Shown: in pieces, positions 37,231 through 55,207 of the stretch | Numbering within the stretch: the first letter of the stretch is position 1 | Layout: each line of letters begins with the position of its first letter | NCBI RefSeq assembly: GCF_018687715.1 | Contig: NC_056755.1 | Location: 35,917,001-35,981,000 of the forward strand | Reading direction: 5' to 3' | Origin: Carya illinoinensis | Taxonomy: Eukaryota > Streptophyta > Magnoliopsida > Fagales > Juglandaceae | DNA length: 64,000 nt | Notes under the pieces: generated by a model | The model's database searches: none | Told to the model about the DNA's origin: nothing | Seen by the model: the letters and a program-made list of their open reading frames with translations, nothing else | Position numbers and translations under genes: made by a program

Positions 37231-37328
37231 ATTAGGTTATGTTTGGATGTTGAGTTGTATTGTGTATAGCATTTTGTGGGTCTCATTTAGATGAGTTTAA
37301 TTTTTTTAAGTTGAGATGAGTTTAAATT

Positions 37329-37530
37329 TTAGGTCTCGTTTGTTTTTGTAGATGAGATAAGATTAAAGCAAAAAGTTGAATAAAATATTGTTAAAATATA
37401 TTTTTTAATATTATTTTTATTTTAAAATTTGAAAAAGTTTAATTGTTCATTTATTTTTGTGTAAAAATTTAAAAAAATTATAATAATTAGATGAAATAAG
37501 ATGAATTGAGTTGAAATGTATAAAGTATGT
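37329..37530 (+). mobile_element. AT-rich MITE, GATGAGAT-ended family, copy 2
   Basis: Starts AGGTCTCGTTTGTTTTTGTA then GATGAGATAAGAT, with TTGAATAAAATATTGTTA and TTGAAAAAGTTTAATTG inside and AGATGAAATAAGATGAATTG near the end. It is the inverse-orientation relative of 34,150-34,370. A further fragment (GGTTATGTTTGGATG... ATTTAGATGAG) lies directly upstream at 37,236-37,328. Confidence 0.65.
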
Positions 37531-38129
37531 TGATATAAGTTTAATTTTTTATAAGAAATTAAAAAAATAATGAATCCCGTAAATAATTAAATTAAAGTAA
37601 ATTGAATTTAGATCTGGACCTAAGTTTTGATCGCATTGATCGACTTTCATAACTCAAAACTGTAACAAGAAAGTATTTATTTTCAAGATATCCAAAATGT
37701 CACGTGCACTCTTTGTACCGCAACTGCTACGCGAAGACAATCCTCACATGCTTCCTTCGTTCATTCTCTTAAAATATTTATTTATTTAATGATGAAAAAT
37801 CATATTCTACAGAGTCAGGTATCATTTGTCTTACAAGTTATAATCATCCACTTAAATCAAGATCTGACTCTTTATATGAACGAATATTAAATCATACATA
37901 TATAATAATCTTACACAAATCTTATACAACAAATACTACATACTGAAATACGTTAAATTTATATACTTTTTATAATTTTATTGATCATATTAAATTACGT
38001 CAATATTTAAATTTATTTATATAAAATTTTTGTGCTGTCAAATACTTTTCATTAAAGTCGGACACTTTGGAGGGGTAAAATGTAAGATCTACAAGTCTTG
38101 ATTCACTTTGTGTTTGCTTCTTCATAAAA

Positions 38130-38330
38130 TGCTGCAAGTACCATTTTTAAAATACAAAATTTTCATGTGCAGTTATTTTTACGTACTTTTTTTATACATT
38201 TTATTAATGTGATTGATTATGCTATTTTTTAATATTAAATAACTGTTTTGATTAATCATATAAGTAAAATACATAATTCGTAATGAGTATGTAAAAATAA
38301 CTGTATGTAGCAGAATTCTAATGTGATTTA
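38130..38330. mobile_element. Fold-back MITE
   Basis: The left end CATGTGCAGTTATTTTTACG (38,164-38,183) is inversely repeated by GTAAAAATAACTGTATGTAG near 38,290-38,312. The AT-rich middle has no coding capacity. Confidence 0.6.
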
Positions 38331-39181
38331 ATATAGTCCATCATGTTGTAAAATTTTTTATTATAAAATTTCAGATGTATTATACTAATTCATATCCGTT
38401 CATAAATCTTATATAATTATATAAAATTTATGTATAAACCTAACACTTCTCTCTCATCTAATCTATATCTTTAATTTATGTTATCTATATCTTTAAATTA
38501 TGTTACAGCACTTCAAACAATTAATTCAAGAAATAAAAGTCAACAATATCTCATTCGTTCCCACTTCATATGTCAAAATAAAAACAAATTGCCAATTCTC
38601 ACGCCATGACACTCGCAATTTTTTTTATTTTTATTTTTTCTAAAGTAATGCGGACCCATGTGTGTGGTTTTAATGATATGTATTTGAATTTTTCTCATCA
38701 GTTTTTATATTATCTCTGTGAACATCTCGCATAATTAAATTACGTAGATTTTTATTGTAAGTCTTGCCTCTTGACATATTAAATAGATGGAGCACTTTGT
38801 GAAACCTCTTTGTGTGATCGTCTATTAAATATAGACAAATGCTATGGTCACCGATGGTTTCTCCCAACTGCTTATCCCGATTGACGTGGCATGCCACTTG
38901 GCAGTCACGTGTAATTATTAAAAAAAATAACAAAAAACAAACAGATCAGTTTCTTTTTACTCTTTTGATTTTTTTTGTAAACAATCTATCAACAAATCTC
39001 CCTCCGTTCATTCTCAACTTTGTTCGCATAAATGGGTTTCTTGTCTGTGAGTTTCATTTTCTTTCAGAGTAGTTTTATATACAGACTGATTAAGTAGACT
39101 GTATTGCAGTCCTATTATGAAAATTACTAAATTATCCCTACTTTAAAATATGAATGGACTAAATTACCCTCATTCTACAAG

Positions 39182-39697
39182 AGCTTACTCTACCAAATTG
39201 TCCCTACTTTCACCGACCTCATCGTTTCTTCCACACTCGTCAATGCCTCCGGCCCTTATGTCATTCTCACTAACATGAAGAAACTTAAGTCCATAACCAT
39301 CTCCCACGCCAATCTCTCCGGAAATATTCCTAGGCACTTGAATCTTAACCTTACACACATTGATTTTTTGGGTAATAGGCTCAGGGGGAGGATACCCAGC
39401 TTCTTCACGCTTCTCGAAGACCTCGTACTCTTGAATCTTTTGTCGATTGCGCTCGTTGGTGAGATACCCACTTCTTTTGGAGACTTGATTTCACTAAAGA
39501 ATGCGTCCTTGGCGTCGAATTCTTTGTCTAGGTTGATACCGAAGTAGATGTCGGCAATATCCAATTTGGTTCACATTGATTTGAATTCAAACCAGTTGAA
39601 TGGTATGATTCCAAGGTTCTTTTCCAAGATGAAGAGCTTGAAATACTTGAATCTCACGAGCAATGACTTTCAAGAGGTTATGCCATTCACCACATGA
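39182..39697 (+). pseudogene. Captured LRR protein fragment
   Basis: One frame of about 170 codons with a single internal TAG (39,545-39,547) and a final TGA. It spells plant extracellular LRRs: LSGNIPRHLNLNLTHIDFLG, NRLRGRIPSFFTLLEDLVLL, VGEIPTSFGDLISLKNASLA, then LVHIDLNSNQLNGMIPRFF. The repeats follow LxxLxLxxNxLxGxIP. It lacks a signal peptide, the N-terminal cap and any membrane segment, and resembles the middle of LRR receptor-like proteins of the RLP51/PII-2 kind (recalled, moderate certainty). Its position between terminal inverted repeats suggests transposon capture rather than a decayed resident gene. Confidence 0.75.
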
Positions 39698-40354
39698 TGG
39701 ACTATAGTTTCAGAATACGTTATAGCTATTTTCCAGCACCAAACACGAAGGGAAAAGAAAAATATGATGGAATAGAGTTTCAGAATACATTACAGCTATG
39801 GTCTTACAGAGAAGGTTTTTTTGTTGCTCTTTGAGTGATGAAGACGCAGCTCTGCGTCGATTGGAAGGGGTGACGGCGACAGTGAGGGGGTCTATTGGGT
39901 ATCGGTAAAACAGCTTCTGCCGACTCAGTCTTGGGTCTTTGGGATGAAAAGACTTTTGTAGTGTTTTGCTAACTCCCTTGGGTCTCTATTAAATGAAACG
40001 CTTCATTTTATTATGTCTGTATTGTAGGCCTCTTAAAGAGGATTGTAATAAGAATTTTCCTTTCTTTCAAGACCAAACCTTTTACATGATGTGGGTTGAT
40101 GATATAGCATGTTAAGGCTGATTTATAGGAGGTGGGTTGTTGGAAAGGAGTTGCGGAGTGGAATTGCGTGATGGAAGATAGTGCCAGAAATGGAGTTGGG
40201 ACTATAGGCCGGTGCCAGACAGAGGGATATTTGTCACTCAGAATGGATTTGCCACTTTAGAATGGATTTTTCCTATGCTTTTGTCATGAGGGAGATTTTC
40301 CCTGGGTTTTGTTCCTATTCTGTTTCTATTTTTTTTAGATAAAAAATAAAAAAA

Positions 40355-40609
40355 GCAATGCTAGGATCCCGCTGGGATTGTTCAAGCATCTCGTTCTTTT
40401 TTTTTTTTTTTGTTTCTTAAATTTTTTCTTTTAGTTTTATTTTGTATAGTGATTAAGAAAATATTATTTAATAATATTATGAATTTCAATTTTTTAATAT
40501 TTAAAAGTGTTAAATAATATTTTCTTATTAATGTATAAAAAATTAAAAAAAAATGGAACGGGATAAATGAATGGGAAATGGATCCCATTGCGGGATCCCA
40601 TCATTTTCC
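40355..40609. mobile_element. Small Mutator-like MITE near right end of Pack-MULE
   Basis: Ends GCAATGCTAGGATCCCGC and, on minus, GGAAAATGATGGGATCCCGC are inverted repeats. AAATAAAAAAA flanks both sides (40,344-40,354 and 40,610-40,620), an A-rich 11-base duplication. The interior is AT-rich and noncoding. Confidence 0.6.
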
Positions 40610-40699
40610 AAATAAAAAAATGTCATGCGGCATGCCACGTCAATCAGTAAGCAAAATTGGGAGATGCTGTTGGGGGTTGTAGAATGACTCTTAAATATA

Positions 40700-41960
40700 A
40701 GTTAAGGTGAGAAATTCATCACATCATTTGGTATAAAGAAACCATATTGTATTTCGAGTATTTATAGTTGAGATGATATTATAATATATAAGAATAATTT
40801 TATTTATCATTCTTATAAATCACATTTATTTTAAATTTTGTTTCTATGATAAATATATAATATATAGATGATAAGTAGAATAATTTAATTAATTTAATAA
40901 AAATAAAATAATAAAAATAATAAATGTCAAAAATAATTTTAAAATATATAAAATATATAGTTCGAGATGGTAAATAGCATTCCTTAATATATAATAATGT
41001 ATTTACATTTTATGCTGGTTTAAAAGTAGAATTTTTATAAAAATAGTATTAGGTACAAGTCTTATAGTATATGTAAAAAAGTAGAATTCACGGAAAGATA
41101 ATTTTCTTTTATATTTTTAGATTTTTTTTTTCCAAAATTCAATCCAAGTTTGTATAAATTATTGGTAATGGAAAGAAAGAAAGGAAGGAAAGAGAGGAAA
41201 ACAACATTGGGTATTTTTAAGACAAACCTTAATTAAAATCTTAAGATAAAATAAAGTCGTTTTCGATATAACAAAAAGAATAATGCTACTCATAAGCCTT
41301 ATATATCATATATTTCATATTTTTTATTTTTTAAAATTTTTAAATTTTTTTTAACTAATTAAAATTTTTTTTTCTCATTATTCATATACTAAATATTTTT
41401 CAAAATAAAAAAATAAAAAAATTAAAAAAATATATAATGTGTCACCTAGAGACTTTTGTTTAGTTTTCTTAAAAAAAAAAAAAAAAAGGCACTGATTCGG
41501 TAGCTTTTTCGGTACCTGTAGCAATATTTGGGTAGGTTGGACGAAAATAATACTGGATGGCCCCCGCCTAGTGAGAGCCAAACGATGGGCGATGGGCTGG
41601 ATGCGGTGTCCTGCGCCACCTCTAATGGAGATCTTTTAATAATTTTTGTTTACGTTGATGTTATTTATTATTTTACATTATATATTTTAATATTATTTAT
41701 TATTTTATATTTATTAATTTAAGTGACCTGTTTTACTTATTATCTACCTACCATATATTTATTATAAAAAAAAGAAAATTAAAATAAATGTAGTGTAAAA
41801 GGTAAGTAACTTTTTGTTTTAATCAATAGGAATAATTTCAAAATAATCATATTGGTAAATAATATATCTTTTAAATAATACTTTTTATCGAGATTTGAGG
41901 ATCTGGATAGAGATATCGTCATCAATATAAAAATAAAATTTGGATCAGACTAATGAAAAC
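40700..41960. other. AT-rich intergenic region with MITE-like fold-backs
   Basis: No gene seen. At about 41,284-41,450 TGCTACTCATAAGCC...AT-rich...GTGTCACCTAGAGAC looks like a decayed MITE. The rest is low-complexity AT sequence. Confidence 0.5.
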
Positions 41961-41968
41961 GGTCGTAG

Positions 41969-42121
41969 CACGTGACCGCTGCGTTATATATATATATATA
42001 TATTTCTTTTTAATATAATATGCTAAAGCAAATCCTTTCAGAGTCCTTGCGAAATTAAATTATAAAAAAGTCTTGACAACTAACACGTGCTAGCTAAAGA
42101 TGCATTGGAGCCGTACACGTG
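41969..42121. promoter_or_regulatory. Three G-box (CACGTG) motifs upstream of hexokinase
   Basis: CACGTG occurs at 41,969-41,974, 42,084-42,089 and 42,116-42,121 (the last as CACGTGGC, ABRE-like), 470-625 bases upstream of the hexokinase ATG. G-boxes are bound by bZIP and bHLH factors in light, sugar and ABA responses. That they act on this gene is inference from position. Confidence 0.45.
41985..42003. repeat. TA microsatellite
   Basis: About nine TA units within the hexokinase upstream region. Confidence 0.9.
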
Positions 42122-42342
42122 GCGTTTCCTAGACGAAAAAAATTACAAAAAGGATGGATGGGCTCGTTTTTTGTTTGTCTTTATCAAAACCGAAACAACT
42201 GGCAACCGAAGAAACGATGATGCTGGGGAAAGCCTGAAAGGTGGATGAAAAAGCAGACAAAGCAACTGGCACCCGAGATGTCATTATCGTTATTCAAATC
42301 CAAAACGATGGGCCTTTTCTCAATTATCTCCCTTTCCATAAA

Positions 42343-42355
42343 TATTTTATATATG
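42343..42355 (+). promoter_or_regulatory. Possible TATA box of hexokinase gene
   Basis: TTTATATATG lies about 240 bases before the ATG, leaving a 5' leader of plausible plant length that contains the GA repeat. The transcript start is unproven. Confidence 0.35.
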
Positions 42356-42551
42356 TAATAAGATTCATACGACTCTCATTTTCGGATGACCTTTTCCTTC
42401 GGAAAAATCAAATCGAAGAGCAAGTAATCGCTCGATCTGGGGTTTTCATCTCCTTCTATACTTCTTGTTACAGCTGGGAGAACGCATGCACGGGAATACG
42501 AATCTTTGATAGCGAATTTCAAGTAAAAAGTCGAATCCAACCAATCGGGGA

Positions 42552-42554
<3 letters not shown>

Positions 42555-42591
<37 letters not shown>
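42555..42591 (+). repeat. GA microsatellite in hexokinase 5' leader
   Basis: About 18 GA units end one base before the start codon at 42,593, so length changes here would alter the leader directly next to the ATG. CT/GA leaders are frequent in plant genes. Confidence 0.9.
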
Positions 42592-49103
<6,512 letters not shown>

Positions 49104-51091
49104 AAAAATGTCGGAGCCAAGGTAGATGACGAAGTGTGACATTTTCATTATTAGTTTTTTTTTTTTTTGTATATTTCTTGTTTCTCCCTTTTTCACTATT
49201 CCGGATCACTAGGAGCTTGGCTTTGCTCCTAGTTCAAGAGATCATGCCAGCAAAACCTTAATTTATGGTCTTGCAGAGCGTATTATACAACAGTGAATCA
49301 TATTTGGAGGGTAAGTAGGGCTCAAGCTTTACATGCTGCAGCCTCTAATTCTCTGCTGCTTTTGTGATGTTGTATTTTGTTGGTATGGGCATATTTTAAG
49401 TGCACTTGTGCTGAATTATGAAATAAAGTGGGGTCTGTTAACTGTTCTTTCAGGAATCACTTTGACATGGCATTCTCCTGTTTCTATTGCAAATAAAACA
49501 GGATGTGTGTATCAGAAATGTGGAATATTTGGAAAATGATTTGTACAAGCTTAAGCTTAAGGTTGTGCACCTCTCGAGTAAGCCTTTCGAAAAAAAAGTG
49601 AGATCTACTTGAAAGACTTCACATTTTTCGGAAGGTTTATATGTTATATGTTTGTATTTAACATTACTCTTTCACATTTGGACATCAACAAAACGAATCA
49701 AATTGCTGTTAATTTCTGCAGGAAGAAAGTACCTTCGATTGTTTCAGTTAATATAAGTGGTCTGCCTGGCAATTGAGAATTACTGCTTTTAAGTTCGTAA
49801 GTCTGCTAACAGGATATTTGTATCGACCTTACAAACAAATTTAAGAAAAGTGATTATCCCTTGCGTAAAGAATCTCTGGTTTTGGCCGTGCTTTTGTGGT
49901 GACTTATTGGGGTATCAATTTTTGTATTCCTCATTTTAATTAAATGTAGATTCCAATGTGTACCCTTTGTGTATTTTAAGGGCTTGAAAGGATTTAAAAA
50001 ATTACCCGTTAAAAATATAGTGAAGCAGATGGCGAAAAAAGGCTTGAAGGGTGAAACAGAGGATAATTTAGAACGAAAGTGCAAACACAAGGGCGGACTA
50101 ATTGCTCTCTAATCATTCAAGTTTCTAGAAGAAACAGTTAATATTACAATATTGATAATGCGACAGCATGAACTACCAACTCAGTTTACAAGATCTTTAT
50201 AGTAAAACTGGCAATGTTTTCAGTATTTCCTATGTTCAAATTATGATAATGTCAAATATGTCTGCTGTCTTTGCAAGAAGATACAATTGTCAGCCCTCGT
50301 TTATGGAAAATATCTCTATTCAAAAGTGGTGTAGACTTGGGAGGCACTTTCGATGAAACAAGGTTTGTTTCCCATGCAAATTTTCCAGTCAACTTGCTCT
50401 AAAGAGACTTTGAATATCAAGTAGTATTTTCCTCGCGTCATCTTCATTTTCTAGAATGGAATGCAATAGTCGTTGGGAAAGTTCAGCCAAAATATAACAA
50501 CTCTTCCATCTGTGTGGACATTAGATACAAGTTAAGAATAGTATACTTCGGGGGAGAAGTTTTCTGTTAAGTACTTTTGAACAGAAATAAGCAGTGGAAA
50601 TTAGAGAGAAATATTTGGAGTGTTCTAAATTTGGTTTATTATTCTTATAAAAGTTACATGGAAATTGTTGTATAATGTCTCAAACACCATCGAAGACCAC
50701 TTTGGTGTACTTAGATTAACACCTTATGATACATGTTCTATCACTAAGAAAGTTGAACTATTTGTGTCTCACGTATTAGCTAGTCTAACATTATCATACA
50801 ATATGCTATCCTATACATACCCTTTAGAGTTCTTGAAATCTCAACTATTGCTTTCAAGTGAAAAAGTAATGAATAATAGTGAAAAAGTAACAAATAGTTT
50901 GGAAATAGTAGTGAAATAGTCTGAGTCCTGATTTGGCTCTCCATTAAAATTAAGTCTAAGACAACTTCACTTACCAAACACAATCTTAAAGGTAATAACT
51001 TCACCATTGAATTCTTTTTAGTAACCATAGAGGATCTAGTCCTTTATTAGTCTTGAACAATGCTGAGCATCCTCATTTGGCTTTGAATTCC
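49104..51091. other. Intergenic region between convergent genes
   Basis: Holds the 3' end of the hexokinase transcript (an AATAAA-type signal at about 49,422) and, on the other strand, that of the receptor kinase. No further gene is seen. The short frames at 49,333-49,539 and 50,168-50,356 have no family features. Confidence 0.6.
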
Positions 51092-54000
51092 TTAGGAAGG
51101 GAAAAACATCTCAATTATTACATTCTTCTCTCCATTTCTGACTGGTTGGCTGCATTGAAGCAAAACCTTAAGAACCTCTTTCATGGATGGCCTGGTAGAA
51201 GCCTGTGTGCTAGTACAATAGAGTCCAAGTTTGAAAACATGACACATTTCATTCAAGTGACAGGATTCCTTGACCTCCTCATCCAAGGCATCACCTATTG
51301 GTTTTCCATCTTGAATGTGTCGCAATGCCCATTCAGCTAGGGATGTATGTTCGTCACCATCATTGGCTTTCCTTCCAGTTGTTAGTTCTAGAAGGATAAC
51401 CCCGAAGCTATAAACATCGATCTTCTCATTAATTTTTGTTGTGCGAGCATACTCTGCATTTCAATTCAACAACACAAGCTAAGCCAAACTTGTGGTGATG
51501 GAAAAAGAGGAAAACATCATTAATAAAAGGAAACTTGGAAATCTATATTGTCACACACCTGGAGCTATGTAGCCAAAAGAGCCAGCCACGGCTGACATTG
51601 TAGCTAGTTCTCCCTCCTTGATCAATATCTTTGCTAGACCAAAATCAGCTATTTGTGCATTGAAATCAAGATCTAAAAGGATGTTGCTTGACTTAACATC
51701 TCGATGAACAATGGGTGGTGAGCAATCATGGTGCATATAGGAGAGCCCCTGGGCAGCTCCAACTGCTATATGCATCCTTTTAGGCCAGTCCAAGACAACA
51801 TGATTGATTGAACTTGAAAAGGTTGTTGCTCTACTCTTCCTATGTAGCCATTGATCCAGGCTACGATTATCCAAATACTTGTAAACAAGAAGTTTTGAAT
51901 TATCATTGGAGATACAACAGAGCAACTTCACTATGTTGGCATGTCGAATTGAACTAAGTATTTTGACTTCTGCCAGGAATTCTTTTTCAAGCTTTTTTTC
52001 AAGCTTTCTATTATTCCAAATCTTCTTCACAGCAACACTATCACTTGAATGATTAACAACAACATGATATACTTGACCTGATCCACCAGAACCAATCAGG
52101 TTATTTGCTGTCAATCCAGACAAAATGTCTAATTCTGTGAAATTCAGCTTCTGGAATGAAACGAGCTTCCATGTCAAATGCAATCCATGCTTTCCTTGTT
52201 TGTAATTTCTTATCACAAAGAATGAAATAAATAAACCTAGAAGAACTGCTACCACCAAACCTATGATCCAAGCAATTAATTTGTAAGAAGTTTTGCTCGA
52301 CTTTTGATGGCGTGAACTACAGTTCTCAAGGTTAAGGTATCGAGATGGTCTATTAGCACAAAGACCAGGATTATTCAAGAAGCTGTAGGCATATGCATCA
52401 TTCTCGAACTCAGTTGGGATGCTACCAGTCAGATGATTTGAAGACAGATTGAGTGAAGTGGGCTTTAGGAGGCCAAGTTTAGATGGAATTAGGCCAGACA
52501 ACTGGTTTTCTGACAAGTCCAATTCAGTAAGGCTTGGTAAGGAACCAAGTTCCTCTGGAATTTGTCCAGAGATTGCATTTTGGCTGAGGTTTAGTGTATT
52601 CAATGATTTCCATGAATTAATGTCTGATGGAAGGGAGCCCGAAAGTTGGTTTCGATCAAGCAAAAGAATTGTCAAACGAGAAAGATCTCGAGGAATCGTG
52701 CCATTGAAGAGGTTATTACTAGCCTTGAGAACCAACAAATTTGTCGAGGAAGACATTCCCTGTGGAATTTTACCTGAAAACCTATTATTATTCATCTCCA
52801 ATCGTGCAAGATTCCTTGCCAATCTCCCAGGAAGTTCGCCTGTAAAAGAATTATCACTTAACATCAACATGGTCAGATTCGATGATGTCCAAAGGCCATT
52901 AGGAATATTTCCAGAAAACTTATTTTTGTATATCTTGACTAATTCCAAACTGCTGCAATTTCCAAGCGACTTGGGCAACCCTCCATTGAGTTGGTTTTCA
53001 AAAGCTACCACTCCCAGTAACTTTCCATTATCACACAAGTGTTCTGGCAACTGGCCTGTAAGCTTGTTGGTTGAAACCTGAAACTCTTCCAGCATAGAAT
53101 ACCTCCCAAATTCTGGAGGCAAACTCCCTGAAAAATTATTGTTAAATAACCTGAGATTTATTAGCTTTGGAAGACGACCAATGCTATCTGGGATTTTTCC
53201 AGATAGCTGATTGAAAAACAAAGCCAGACCCGTCAAATTTCCGAGCTTTCCAAAATCATCGGGAATTGTTCCTGTCAAATTATTTTCTGAGAGATCGATG
53301 ACATCGAGGTTCAAAGCCTTGACCACCTGAGGAATCTCCCCGGACAATTTGTTTTTGTAAAGGTAAACAATCCTTAGATTCTTTGGCATAAACAAACTGT
53401 CCGGGATCTTCCCGATCAAGTTATTTTCTGACAAATCCAACTGCTCTAAAGCTTCCATTTCTCAGATCGTGTGTGGTATTTCTCCGATCAAATTCGTTTT
53501 GGCCATCCATAAACTTTTTAGTTTCTTCAACTTTCCAAACTCCGAAGGCAACGTTGACACTATCTTGGAATTACCTGCCAATCCTAGTTCCTCGAGATTG
53601 GATAGGTTTCCAATTTATGGCGGGAAAGAACCAGTAAAAGGACAAGAGGAAAGCATGAGTTTTCTTAGTTCTGTCAACCGTCCGATAGATGATGAGATGT
53701 TACCGTCGAAGTTGTTACCTTCGAGGCTAAGCTCTCGAAGCCAAGACATGCGGTGAATGTCATTGGGGATTGCACCATAAAAGTAGTTCTCTGAGAGGTC
53801 AAGAATTTCTAGCTTGGAACAGTTGTAGAGAGCTATCGGGAATTCTGTTGAGTGGAAACTGTTATTATAAACATCAAATGTTGCAAGGTTCTTGAGGTTG
53901 CAGATAAAGGGGGCGACTGTTCCATTGATGTTATAATCTCGGAAGGATAATCCAATGATTGAGTCATTGGAGCAAGTGATCTCAGGCCAGGAACAATGGG

Positions 54001-54178
54001 AGGAGGAGTTTGTTGGAATCCAGTGTTTGAGAGATTTCGGGTTTCCCCAGAGTTTTTTCAGATTTAGTAGGATTCCTTGTTCTTGAGTACTAAGTTGGGA
54101 GTTTGCATGGCTGAGGAGGTGGAAAAAGGTACTGAAGTAGATAGAGAAATGGAGAAATATTAGAGTTGTTTTCTTCAT
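51092..54178 (-). pseudogene. LRR receptor-like kinase (HSL1-type, LRR-XI) with two nonsense codons
   Basis: Membrane receptor kinase, probably for a secreted peptide. Exon 1 is 54,178-51,559, the intron is 105 bases (donor GT at 51,558, acceptor AG at 51,454) and exon 2 is 51,453-51,092: 993 codons, the family's usual size. M at 54,178 is chosen because a signal peptide follows (TLIFLHFSIYFSTFFHLL). An N-terminal LRR cap and about 20 LRRs precede a membrane helix (LIAWIIGLVVAVLLGLFISF). The kinase has GSGGSGQVYHV, VAVKKIW, IVHRDVKSSN, DFGLAKIL, GYIAPEYA across the splice, and DVYSFGVILLELTTG. Two stops interrupt the frame: TAA at 53,615-53,617 (expected GAA, E-I-G-N-L) and TGA at 53,459-53,461 (expected GGA). 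Sequence between them is intact, so loss looks recent. Closest described relatives: HSL1/HAESA-like. Confidence 0.93.
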
Positions 54179-54239
54179 TACAAGAGGTTGAGTTCCTTTG
54201 CTTCTGGCTCTGGTCTGAACTCTGATCTCCACAATGAGC

Positions 54240-55016
54240 TAATAAACATATGAAAATTCAAGAAAGATAAGAAAAAACACATTCGATGGTGGGATGTTCA
54301 AACTTCAAATCAAGGAAACTTTAAAGAGCGTAACATCTGCTTCTTTTCCAATGGAAAGGGAATTTGTTGACCAATAATTGCAAGTTTAGTCTAACATCTT
54401 TGCTGAGATGATATGGTTATGTGGGGTTGGAACTTTTCATCCCTATTAAGTAAATAAGAACCAAAACAGAGGATTCTTAAAGAAAATAACAATCATTTTT
54501 AAAACAAGATTAGTAGAATTTACTCATATGTTTAGAGGATAGTTTGCTAAGAACTATCCATCTCCCTCTTTTTTTTTTTTTTTTTTTTTTTTTTGACTTT
54601 GCCAATAAGAGAATGTTTAACATGATTGGTGCATCGTTCAAATACTTGTTTTCATAAAAAAAAAACTCGATGTTGTAATAAATTTGTTCCTCTAGTCACT
54701 TGAAAGTTTTGATTTTTAAATATAGTAGCCAAATATTATTTAGCATAAATTATGTTTACATGTCAAATGGAGTAGTTAAAATAAGAAAAACTTGGGCGGA
54801 TAACCGAATTTAAATCTGAATATCTAGGTTGTAATTGGATATCTACGTTTATTATTATCCTTTTTTGTTTTTTGTTTTTAAAACAAAATCATTTTAACAC
54901 TTCTTGAAAGGCTTTTTTGGTTAATAGGACTTTATTTTTATTATTTTTTATATAATGAATATTTTTATAGACATTTTTTAAACTTTAAAGCTATTAAATT
55001 CGTACAAAGACCTTAC
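54240..55016 (-). other. Possible 5' UTR intron of the receptor kinase
   Basis: On minus a donor CACAAG|GTAAGG lies at about 55,017 and an acceptor TTTATTAG at about 54,240, shortly before the ATG. The block between is AT-rich with T/A-runs (54,570-54,595) and no coding signal. Predicted from splice-site resemblance only. Confidence 0.35.
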
Positions 55017-55139
55017 CTTGTGAGTTTTGCAGCAGCAGCTGGGGGCTGGAGTCCTGGTTTTGCAGCGGTTGATTTGCTTGAGTTGACTCAGATGGCACCG
55101 TTGACTGATTAACAGGAGTACTTGAATCAGGCCTTGGAG

Positions 55140-55207
55140 GTAGGGGGGTGAGGGAGAGAGGTGAGGTAGGGGGTGAGAGAGAGAGAGGGAAAGAGAGCTT
55201 TATATAG
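55140..55207 (-). promoter_or_regulatory. Possible receptor-kinase core promoter
   Basis: On minus TATATAAA (55,199-55,206) is followed by a CT-rich stretch (55,140-55,197), a layout common at plant transcript starts. Two TTGACT words (W-box core) lie at about 55,080 and 55,101, downstream of the presumed start. Confidence 0.35.

Larger units (their letters stand above)
38834..40690. mobile_element. Pack-MULE-like element carrying an LRR gene fragment
   Basis: Terminal inverted repeats of about 60 bases: the left end (from GACAAATGCTATGG) and the right end read on minus (from GAGTCATTCTACAACC) share TCTCCCAA at the same distance (offset 27), followed by GATTGACGTGGCATGCC. Direct 9-base repeats TTAAATATA at 38,825-38,833 and 40,691-40,699 abut the ends exactly. 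A 9-base duplication and a G-starting terminus fit Mutator-like elements. No transposase is seen. The interior holds an LRR gene piece (39,182-39,697) and, near the right end, a smaller MITE. Confidence 0.72.

Noticed and set aside
52449..53081. 210-codon plus-strand frame
   Set aside because: Antisense shadow of the LRR coding region; its regular leucine and proline pattern mirrors the repeats on the opposite strand.
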